Assembly: GCA_944372715.1 (NCBI GenBank)
Contig: CALVZZ010000049.1
Coordinates: forward strand, 1-15,774
DNA length: 15,774 nt
Reading direction: 5' to 3'
DNA from: an uncultured Clostridia bacterium
Lineage (GTDB): Bacteria > Bacillota > Clostridia > Christensenellales > UBA1242
The first letter of the stretch is position 1, and each line of letters starts with the position of its first letter. The translations under genes and the position numbers were made by a program. Below, in pieces: positions 1-5,204 of this stretch. The notes beneath the pieces are model-generated. The model was not told where the DNA came from. It searched no databases and was given only the letters and a program-made list of their open reading frames with translations.

Positions 1-200
1 TGTTGGCCTTTTGGGCTCGTTTTGCCCTTCGGTCAAAATCTTCGCTTATTGGCCACAAATTTTTATTTAACGGCCAGACGCAAACTCCATTTCATTGGGA
101 GTTTGGCCGTTACTCTCGTGCGAAGAAGTTTCTACGAAGAGTAACTACCCTACTTCAATTTATCGCTATATGGCGTCAAATCTTACCGATTCTTGCTATA
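1..200. other. Structured, GC-richer non-coding stretch
   Basis: No gene is recognised here. The first 180 bases are about 43% GC, much higher than the AT-rich intergenic DNA elsewhere in the window. Three consecutive inverted repeats are visible. The first is TGGCC (4-8) with GGCCA (51-55), enclosing GGGC/GCCC (13-16/24-27). The second is CGGCC (71-75) with GGCCG (105-109), with AAACTCC (82-88) paired to GGAGTTT (98-104). The third is GTTACTCT (109-116) with AGAGTAAC (138-145), extended inward by CGT/ACG. It lies directly 3' of tRNA-Gln in the tRNA transcript direction, so it could be trailer RNA, an unrecognised structured RNA or a dispersed repeat. Open frames across it run into the tRNA gene and look spurious. 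The element may continue past the window edge. Confidence 0.4.
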
Positions 201-204
201 AAGC

Positions 205-279
205 TGGCTGGGGTGGCAGGATTTGAACCTACGCGTGCGAGAGTCAAAGTCTCGTGCCTTACCACTTGGCGACACCCCA
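205..279 (-). tRNA. tRNA-Gln (anticodon TTG)
   Basis: On the minus strand the acceptor arm TGGGGTG (5' end at 279) pairs with CACCCCA. The T loop is GGTTCAAATCC and the anticodon loop CTTTGAC carries TTG, reading CAA/CAG as glutamine. The discriminator is G, and CCA is encoded at 205-207. It is the last of three tRNA genes transcribed from the promoter at 508-536. Confidence 0.96.
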
Positions 280-302
280 TTGTTTGGGGAGGGTGATTTT
301 AA

Positions 303-335
303 GCATTTGTAAACTTCATTGAAATTCACAAATGC
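303..335. other. Spacer hairpin between tRNA genes
   Basis: GCATTTGT (303-310) and ACAAATGC (328-335) form a perfect 8-bp stem, with a smaller TTCA/TGAA pairing inside. It fills most of the gap between the Gln and CAT tRNA genes. A role in processing the tRNA precursor or as a weak attenuator is inference; there is no T-tract to make it a normal terminator. Confidence 0.45.
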
Positions 336-337
336 AT

Positions 338-414
338 TGGTGGACCTTCTAGGACTCGAACCTAGGACCGACCGGTTATGAGCCGGTTGCTCTAACCAAC
401 TGAGCTAAAGGTCC
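338..414 (-). tRNA. tRNA with CAT anticodon (Ile2 or elongator Met)
   Basis: On the minus strand the acceptor GGACCTT (5' end at 414) pairs with AAGGTCC. The D arm AGCTCAGTTGGTTAGAGC, the anticodon loop CTCATAA and the T loop GGTTCGAGTCC are all standard. The discriminator is A, and CCA is encoded at 338-340. A G1-C72 acceptor pair and a D loop with GG rule out the initiator tRNA pattern. The body resembles my recollection of Firmicute tRNA-Ile in which CAT is modified by TilS to lysidine and reads AUA. Elongator Met cannot be excluded by eye. Confidence 0.93.
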
Positions 415-419
415 AAAAC

Positions 420-495
420 TGGTCGGGGTGAAGAGACTCGAACTCCCGGCCCCATGGTCCCAAACCACGTGCGCTACCAACTGCGCTACACCCCG
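420..495 (-). tRNA. tRNA-Pro (anticodon TGG)
   Basis: On the minus strand the acceptor CGGGGTG (5' end at 495) pairs with CACCCCG. The D arm is AGCGCAGTTGGTAGCGC, the anticodon loop TTTGGGA carries TGG for proline, and the T loop is AGTTCGAGTCT. Discriminator A and CCA are encoded at 420-423. This is the first gene of the three-tRNA transcript and begins only a few bases after the predicted transcription start. Confidence 0.96.
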
Positions 496-507
496 CCAGA
501 CTTTGCC

Positions 508-536
508 ATTTTATAATATTAATTTTTATGTGTCAA
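508..536 (-). promoter_or_regulatory. Sigma-A promoter of the tRNA operon
   Basis: On the minus strand a perfect -35 TTGACA (531-536) is followed after 17 bases by TAAAAT (508-513), five of six matches to the -10 consensus. The predicted start is near 501, about six bases before tRNA-Pro. The strong consensus and short leader fit a stable-RNA promoter. Confidence 0.8.
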
Positions 537-608
537 GTATTTTTATGAAATTTTTCAAATTTTTACCAAATTATCATAATTTCTTCATAAAGCTTTTAAT
601 ACAACATT

Positions 609-672
609 TTACATCAAGTTACATATATTTACATTTTTATACAATAATTTTTACATTTTATGCCTTTTACAT
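609..672 (+). promoter_or_regulatory. Array of five TTACAT direct repeats
   Basis: TTACAT occurs at 609-614, 619-624, 629-634, 651-656 and 667-672. The first three are exactly 10 bp apart, and a degenerate copy (4 of 6 bases) at 639-644 keeps the 10-bp phase. The last copy ends one base before the -35 hexamer of the gene at 721. Same-face spacing immediately upstream of a promoter suggests a regulator-binding array or a curved activating element. That role is inference, and AT-rich chance repetition is the alternative. Confidence 0.4.
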
Positions 673-673
673 A

Positions 674-702
674 TTGACAAAACCCCTTTTTAGTACTATC
701 AT
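674..702 (+). promoter_or_regulatory. Promoter of the 721-1353 gene
   Basis: A perfect -35 TTGACA (674-679) is followed 17 bases later by TATCAT (697-702) as the -10; TACTAT at 694-699 is an alternative. The predicted start near 709 falls just before the AAGGAG ribosome binding site (709-714), giving a very short leader. Confidence 0.65.
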
Positions 703-720
703 CAATTTAAGGAGAATATT

Positions 721-1353
721 ATGTTATCAGAAATTATTTTAAATTTAAAAGCAACAAATTCAACAAAAACTACTTTTATTGAAATTATTTGTAAAGATGA
801 AAACGGAAAAGAAATTGCTATAAAAGACAATATAATTAAAAACTTTTGGCAATTAAGCGACCAAAATATTATTTCAAAAATTCATAAAATGCTTGAACTA
901 CCTGTTTCATACAGTACTACATATTCTAACAAATTTTTGATAAGTAAGTTTTTATTGAATGGTGGTAATAACTCTTTTTTAAAGATTTGCCAAGATAAAC
1001 AAGGTACAATAATAGAATATAGCAATCAAAATGCTTGGGGTGTTCCTGTGAGTGGTGAAATTACTGAATTCGCTAATTTTGATGTTTTAACCACTTTAAA
1101 CAACTTGTCAATTCCTTGCGCACTTATTAATCAAAGATATTCACAAATTGTATTAAATAATATTTACAATGAAATAAACGAATATCTTGAAAGAAAGTCA
1201 AAACAAACTGAAAATTTTATACAAGATATAAATTCCTTATATGGTCTTGAAAATGAATTTATAAAACTTACTCAAACACAACCATCAAAATTAAAACACA
1301 CTACAAAAAAGCAATTTAAAAAATCAGTTTCAGTTTTAGAACCAATAAAATAG
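721..1353 (+). CDS. Conserved-looking protein of unknown function
   Basis: A 210-residue protein with no family I recognise. The ATG is well supported by AAGGAG six bases upstream and by the promoter at 674-702. There is no signal peptide or obvious membrane segment, so it is probably cytoplasmic. The N-terminal 130 residues look mixed alpha/beta with a Gly/Asn-rich turn (LNGGNNS, about 79-85). A helical, charged stretch follows (about 140-180), and the C-terminus is strongly basic (KLKHTTKKQFKKS). No catalytic motif was seen. It is a single-gene transcript divergent from the tRNA operon and convergent with the transglycosylase gene, with one base between the two stop codons, so the transcripts may overlap at their 3' ends. 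Codon use is AT-rich like the neighbours, with no sign of transfer. Confidence 0.8.
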   Translation: MLSEIILNLKATNSTKTTFIEIICKDENGKEIAIKDNIIKNFWQLSDQNIISKIHKMLELPVSYSTTYSNKFLISKFLLNGGNNSFLKICQDKQGTIIEYSNQNAWGVPVSGEITEFANFDVLTTLNNLSIPCALINQRYSQIVLNNIYNEINEYLERKSKQTENFIQDINSLYGLENEFIKLTQTQPSKLKHTTKKQFKKSVSVLEPIK

Positions 1354-1354
1354 T

Positions 1355-1894
1355 TTAAAACATATTTTTGTAGACATTATAATTATGGTTTATTTTTCTT
1401 ACATAAATATTTGTTTGCTCATAAGGTATCTTTATCAAAGTTACTCCGTTTGTTGAATATTCATTGTTTTTAAGCCAAGATTTAACAACACCTTCCCCTG
1501 CATTATATGCAGATATTAAGGTGTTTTTTTCTTTAAATTTTAATGATAGATAGTTTAAGTAATAACACCCTATTTTTATATTAACACTTGGATCAAATAA
1601 CATTTCCTGTTCAAGCTTGATACCAATCTTTTGTGCAACAAAATCTGCTGTTTTAGGCATTATTTGCATCAAACCAATGGCACCTTTTGAAGATACAGCC
1701 ATTGTTTCAAATCTGCTTTCAGCATTTATAATACTAGCAACCAAAGCTGGATCTAAATTATTGGTAGATGCCTCTTGTAATATAACATCTTTATATTTTA
1801 AAGGATATTTATAACCATAATAAGCCTCAACAAAAAAAACACATAAAAAAGCAAATGTTAATAAAAATACAATAATTAAAACTTTTGTTTTCAT
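1355..1894 (-). CDS. Membrane-anchored lytic transglycosylase (SLT, GH23)
   Basis: A 179-residue murein lytic transglycosylase. Such enzymes cleave the MurNAc-GlcNAc bond of peptidoglycan without water, leaving 1,6-anhydroMurNAc. Residues 4-24 form one hydrophobic segment, an uncleaved anchor or signal peptide, placing the enzyme outside the membrane. The SLT fold follows: catalytic Glu59 in AESRF, GLMQIMP at 74-80 and AYNAG at 129-133, all diagnostic of the Slt70-like GH23 family. The protein is little more than the catalytic domain. It lies 16 bases downstream of gpr on the same strand and is probably co-transcribed. In Bacillus the gene after gpr is spoIIP, another cell-wall hydrolase, so a sporulation or germination role is plausible but inferred. 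Only a weak AAAGG precedes the ATG. Confidence 0.92.
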   Translation of the reverse strand: MKTKVLIIVFLLTFAFLCVFFVEAYYGYKYPLKYKDVILQEASTNNLDPALVASIINAESRFETMAVSSKGAIGLMQIMPKTADFVAQKIGIKLEQEMLFDPSVNIKIGCYYLNYLSLKFKEKNTLISAYNAGEGVVKSWLKNNEYSTNGVTLIKIPYEQTNIYVRKINHNYNVYKNMF

Positions 1895-1910
1895 TTAATA
1901 TATTATGCCT

Positions 1911-2666
1911 TTATTTTGTTTTTCTATGAAAAATTTTATTTAAAACATTTGCTATTATTTGCGAGCAACTTTCTACATACTCATCAATATTCTTAGGACA
2001 TAAAACATCTGTTAATGGAGTTTTTGGATTTTTGTTTATCAACATCAATGGAACACCTATTACAATACAATCTTTGTTTAAAGATCGCTTAGAAATTAAT
2101 TTATTTTCATTGTTTAACGCACCCCCAGGAATAATGCCTGATGTTGTAATTTGAAAAGATGTAGCAATTCTGTTTTCATTTAAAGTTCCTAAGCTATCAA
2201 TAATAATAACTACATCTGGAGATATCTTGTCTGTTATCGCTTCTATAATATCAGATGTTTTAATTCCTGTTTTAGTGTATACATCAGGTGTCATTGCAAA
2301 AATTTTTTTGGATTTTTCACAAATATTTATATTGATTTTTTTTATAACTTTGTCGCCTAAGGAATCAGAAATTAACGACGGATTTCCCAACCCTACAACA
2401 AAAACACTATTTTGCTTCTTATACAACTTCTTTAAACATTTGAGTATAACATTTTCAGTATATTCGCAACATTTATTGTCTAATAAATGCACATATGGTG
2501 AATTAATAATATAGTAATGTCCAATTTCTTTATCAAACATTATTGATTGTTTCTTGTTTTTTATTATTAACTTTCCAACTTCTACATTGTATTTATAGTT
2601 ATTATCTACATTAAAACCATTTTTTAAAAGTTCTTTGTCACATTCATCAAACATATCTGATTTCAT
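1911..2666 (-). CDS. gpr: Spore germination protease Gpr (short form)
   Basis: A 251-residue homologue of Gpr, the endoprotease that starts degradation of small acid-soluble proteins when spores germinate. Two family blocks are clear: GLGNPSLISDSLGDKV (92-107), matching GLGN..PD.LGP, and IIDSLGTLNENR (155-166) followed by QITTSGIIPG (172-181), matching the family's Asp-Ala-Leu and TGIxPG region. The two Asp residues proposed as catalytic in Gpr correspond to Asp101 and Asp157. Bacillus Gpr is about 370 residues, so this copy is much shorter. It starts at a segment (KSDMFDE) resembling the RTDLAVE sequence just after the known autoprocessing site, so a propeptide seems absent. An in-frame TAA lies about 45 bases upstream with no better start between, and no strong ribosome binding site precedes the ATG. 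It is divergent from rpsT, its usual neighbour. Confidence 0.87.
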   Translation of the reverse strand: MKSDMFDECDKELLKNGFNVDNNYKYNVEVGKLIIKNKKQSIMFDKEIGHYYIINSPYVHLLDNKCCEYTENVILKCLKKLYKKQNSVFVVGLGNPSLISDSLGDKVIKKININICEKSKKIFAMTPDVYTKTGIKTSDIIEAITDKISPDVVIIIDSLGTLNENRIATSFQITTSGIIPGGALNNENKLISKRSLNKDCIVIGVPLMLINKNPKTPLTDVLCPKNIDEYVESCSQIIANVLNKIFHRKTK

Positions 2667-2717
2667 AATAATATTATCTATGTAAATAAAAAATATATGC
2701 TTTTTTTAAAAAAACAG

Positions 2718-2746
2718 TTGCAAATTCCCTTAATTTGTGATAAACT
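2718..2746 (+). promoter_or_regulatory. Promoter of rpsT
   Basis: TTGCAA (2718-2723), 17 bases, then TAAACT (2741-2746). The predicted start is near 2753, giving a leader of about 25 bases with AAGGAG at 2766-2771. TTGCAA is self-complementary and lies between divergent rpsT and gpr, but no good -10 was found for gpr in the other direction. Confidence 0.6.
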
Positions 2747-2778
2747 CGCCTAGTATAAATTAAAAAAGGAGTAGACTT

Positions 2779-3051
2779 ATGCCAAACATTAAATCAGCAA
2801 TAAAAAGAGTTGAAGTTATAGAAAGAAATAATGAGCTTAATCGTTCAGTTAAGTCTGAAATAAACACATTTGTAAAAAAATTCAAAAATGCTATTGAAAC
2901 AAAAAATGTTCAAGAAGCTGAGGAATTATATAAAAAGGTTTGTGGCTTATTAGATACTGCTTCAAAAGAAAGTGTTATACACTCAAATTGTGCAAACAGA
3001 AAAAAAGCTCATTTTGCAAAAATGTTAGATGATATGAAAAAATCTGCTTAA
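2779..3051 (+). CDS. rpsT: Ribosomal protein S20
   Basis: A 90-residue protein matching bacterial bS20, a primary 16S rRNA-binding protein of the small subunit. The start MPNIKSAIKRV, the Lys/Arg-rich helices and the final block (DTASKESVIHSNCANRKKAHFAKML, here given only in outline at about 57-84) match the family pattern of a C-terminal NxAxRxKxxL-like motif. Length is typical (85-90). AAGGAG lies seven bases before the ATG. It is a single-gene transcript divergent from gpr, an arrangement that recalls Bacillus subtilis, and it ends at the three-armed inverted repeat at 3073-3152. Confidence 0.96.
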   Translation: MPNIKSAIKRVEVIERNNELNRSVKSEINTFVKKFKNAIETKNVQEAEELYKKVCGLLDTASKESVIHSNCANRKKAHFAKMLDDMKKSA

Positions 3052-3072
3052 CCTTTTTTAAATTAAAAATAT

Positions 3073-3152
3073 AGAACGGAAGCTAGTCGCTTTGCGACAA
3101 AATTGCTTTGCAATTTTAATTTTGATTTCAAAATTAGCTTCCGTTCTTTTTT
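3073..3152. terminator. Three-armed inverted repeat acting as bidirectional terminator
   Basis: An outer perfect 12-13 bp stem (3073-3085 with 3135-3147) encloses three contiguous hairpins. These are GTCGC-TTT-GCGAC (3086-3098), AAAATTGC-TTT-GCAATTTT (3099-3117) and AATTTTG-ATTT-CAAAATT (3118-3135). Every base between the outer arms is used, giving a perfect four-way junction. A run of T (3147-3152) follows on the plus strand, ending rpsT transcription, and T-rich sequence follows on the minus strand after the cyclase gene. The T-run overlaps the cyclase stop codon. The layout is far more elaborate than a normal terminator and resembles a mobile miniature inverted repeat that has taken on that role (inference). 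Confidence 0.75.
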
Positions 3153-4569
3153 ATAATCTCATTGGATTTTCACCATTTATTTTTTGCTCACATTTATTAT
3201 AATACATATATGCAACCTTATCTTCTCTCACCCTTTTTAATACAAGCTGAAAGTTTTCCTTTGCATTGTGGTATTTACCTAAATTATAAAATCTTACCCC
3301 CTGCTCAAAAGTCACCTTTATGCTTTCTATTTTTTCTCTAATTTTTTTATCATAAGCATCTAAACATTCAAACAAAGACAAATAGTTTTTATCATCAAGG
3401 GTTAAACTTCCAAGATATCTGTAAGAAAGTGGATATTCACTTTTTAAACTATTTAATGTCCTTTTAGAAAAAATTATTTTAGTTTTAAAAAATTTGTTTA
3501 TATTTTCCATTTTTGAAGCCAAGTTTACTGTATCTGAAATAATTGTAGGACTTTTTCTTTCTTCTTCTCCTATAACGCCAAAAACAACTTCTCCTGTATT
3601 TAAACTTATTCCAACATCCATACTGGGAGTTTTAACATTTGATTTGTTTTTTTGTTCAATAGCTTTTACAATTTGAACAGCACATTCAATAGCATTTTCT
3701 GCACTAACAAAAACTGCCAAAACACCATCACCTAAATATTTATCTACAAATCCACCATATTTCCTTATTAATGGAGAAACAATTTTTAAATATGAATTTA
3801 TATAGTTGAAATTTTCTTCCAAACTAAGAGAGGTACTTGTTGCAGTTGAATTTCTAATATCACAAAACATTGTTGTAACTTCTTTTTGAACTTGATTACC
3901 AAGTTCTAATTCTAAAATACTGTTTTTGCCTAAAAATTTTAAAAATTGTTTTGGAATAAACTTTTCATACTCAATATTTGTTTTCTTTAATAAATTTTCT
4001 TTTTCTTTGTATACATCATTTATTTTGTTAAGACCGTGTTCAATTCCTAGAAACTGTTTGTTGCCTCCAATTTGTATTTCATCTTTAACTCTGCCATCTG
4101 ATAACCTATAAACAGCTTTCTCAATTTTTTTTATTGGTTTACAAACCAAATTTAATGTTACAAATAATAATATTAAGTAAACAATACCCAAAAAAATTGC
4201 CCAAATATAATTTACATTGTTTGTTTGGTTTACATTTAATACCTGTTTCACATAGTCAACTTGTGGACTATTATAAGAATTAATGTTAGTTACAGAATAA
4301 ATTAAAAACGCAAATACTAATGTCAATGGAACAGTTATGAAAAACAGCATTCTACTAAAATTTTGCGATTTTATAAATTTAAAATATAATATTAATCCAC
4401 TAATTAATGAAACAAGTAAAAAAATTAATCCAATATATCCAACCGTTGAAAAGTTAAAATTAAAATTATTAACAAAACTTATTCCACTATAAATTTGATT
4501 AAATAATAAAATTCCAATTACCGTACTTATTATAAAAACAATTAACCAAACTTTTGTATTTTTTTTCAT
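3151..4569 (-). CDS. Membrane class III adenylate/guanylate cyclase
   Basis: A 472-residue protein that should convert ATP (or GTP) to the cyclic nucleotide. Four hydrophobic segments (about 7-23, 43-64, 74-92, 120-142) anchor it. A HAMP-like linker (about 143-195) carries signals to the cyclase domain (about 225-405). Metal-binding Asp237 (FCDIRNST) and Asp281 (LGDG) are present. Lys277 and Thr342 sit at the base-selecting positions and favour ATP. The Asn-x3-Arg transition-state pair reads Asn349 and Lys353 (NLASK), so the Arg is replaced by Lys. Residues 412-463 look like one or two TPR-like helical pairs. The ATG lacks a clear ribosome binding site. It is a lone gene, divergent from the gene at 4657. 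The family assignment is firm; activity and substrate are not. Confidence 0.92.
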   Translation of the reverse strand: MKKNTKVWLIVFIISTVIGILLFNQIYSGISFVNNFNFNFSTVGYIGLIFLLVSLISGLILYFKFIKSQNFSRMLFFITVPLTLVFAFLIYSVTNINSYNSPQVDYVKQVLNVNQTNNVNYIWAIFLGIVYLILLFVTLNLVCKPIKKIEKAVYRLSDGRVKDEIQIGGNKQFLGIEHGLNKINDVYKEKENLLKKTNIEYEKFIPKQFLKFLGKNSILELELGNQVQKEVTTMFCDIRNSTATSTSLSLEENFNYINSYLKIVSPLIRKYGGFVDKYLGDGVLAVFVSAENAIECAVQIVKAIEQKNKSNVKTPSMDVGISLNTGEVVFGVIGEEERKSPTIISDTVNLASKMENINKFFKTKIIFSKRTLNSLKSEYPLSYRYLGSLTLDDKNYLSLFECLDAYDKKIREKIESIKVTFEQGVRFYNLGKYHNAKENFQLVLKRVREDKVAYMYYNKCEQKINGENPMRL

Positions 4570-4581
4570 AATTTTATTTTG

Positions 4582-4611
4582 TTCAAAAGTTTTTTTAGTA
4601 TTCTTAGAATA
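4582..4611 (+). promoter_or_regulatory. Candidate promoter with overlapping palindrome
   Basis: TTCAAA (4582-4587), 17 bases, TAGAAT (4605-4610) is a reasonable sigma-A promoter for the gene at 4657. The -10 lies inside a 13-bp inverted repeat TATTCT-T-AGAATA (4599-4611), between two divergent genes, which could be an operator. In AT-rich DNA both could be chance. Confidence 0.4.
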
Positions 4612-4656
4612 TTAAACAATTTACAGAACATAATAAAAACATCTAAGGAGAACAAT

Positions 4657-5094
4657 ATGGAACAAAATGAAAATTATGTAAAATTTATAAACTCAATTTT
4701 TCAAAATTTGTCAACAGCTTTACAATCTATAGAAGATATGTTACCAAAAGTTGAAGAAGAAGAATTTAAAAAAGAACTTAGCGAACAATATTCCAAATAC
4801 GATCTTTTAAGTAGAGAGTGTGAAATGGTTGCCAAAAGCGAAAATATAAATTTAAAGGACAATAATTGGTTTGAAAAATTAAAACTATGGAGTTCTATAA
4901 ACATTGGAACAATGATGGACAAAAGTACAAGGAATATAGCACAAATGTTTTTAATAGGAACTGTAATGGGCATTGTTCAATGTTTAAAGGACATAAAAGA
5001 TTATTCTAATGTATCAGACGAGCTAACAGACCTATGTAACAAATTATGTGACTTAGAAGAAAACAATTATCAAAATTTAAAGAAATATTTATAA
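4657..5094 (+). CDS. Small helical protein of unknown function
   Basis: A 145-residue protein. The start at 4657 is chosen because AAGGAG lies at 4645-4650 with ideal spacing; an upstream in-frame TTG at 4579 has no such site and would add 26 residues that look non-coding. The protein is almost entirely helical and acidic, with about four amphipathic helices and hydrophobic residues in heptad-like spacing, suggesting a four-helix bundle. The stretch MMDKSTRNIAQMFLIGTVMG (about 86-105) is the most distinctive. I recall similar uncharacterised proteins in Clostridia, possibly ferritin-like in fold, but no iron-ligand ExxH pattern is visible. It is a single gene with its own promoter and a terminator at 5101-5135. 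Confidence 0.8.
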   Translation: MEQNENYVKFINSIFQNLSTALQSIEDMLPKVEEEEFKKELSEQYSKYDLLSRECEMVAKSENINLKDNNWFEKLKLWSSINIGTMMDKSTRNIAQMFLIGTVMGIVQCLKDIKDYSNVSDELTDLCNKLCDLEENNYQNLKKYL

Positions 5095-5100
5095 AATAAA

Positions 5101-5135
5101 AATTATCAATTTTTTTACAAATTGATGATTTTTTT
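5101..5135 (+). terminator. Rho-independent terminator
   Basis: AATTATCAATTT (5101-5112) pairs with AAATTGATGATT (5119-5130) in a 12-bp stem containing one G-U pair, followed by a T-run to 5135. It lies six bases after the stop codon of the 4657-5094 gene. Confidence 0.8.
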
Positions 5136-5154
5136 AATTTTTAATAAAAACTTA

Positions 5155-5181
5155 AACAAAAAGGCAGGTTTAACCTGCCTT
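5155..5181 (-). terminator. Terminator of the heat-shock operon
   Basis: AAGGCAGGTT (5161-5170) and AACCTGCCTT (5172-5181) form a strong GC-containing hairpin. Read on the minus strand it is followed by TTTTTGTTT, placing a classic terminator about 20 bases beyond the dnaJ stop codon. Confidence 0.85.
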
Positions 5182-5204
5182 GTAATAAGAAGAAATTTAA
5201 TTTA

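Noticed and set aside
3..742. Two plus-strand open frames across the tRNA region (3-296 and 428-742)
   Set aside because: They run through tRNA genes in antisense; the peptide GFEPTR is a typical translation of a tRNA T arm. No ribosome binding site supports them.
2667..2710. Sigma-F/G type promoter for gpr (GCATA then CATAGATA)
   Set aside because: The elements look suggestive, but only 13 bases separate them and the second does not match CATnnTA, so it is too weak to call.
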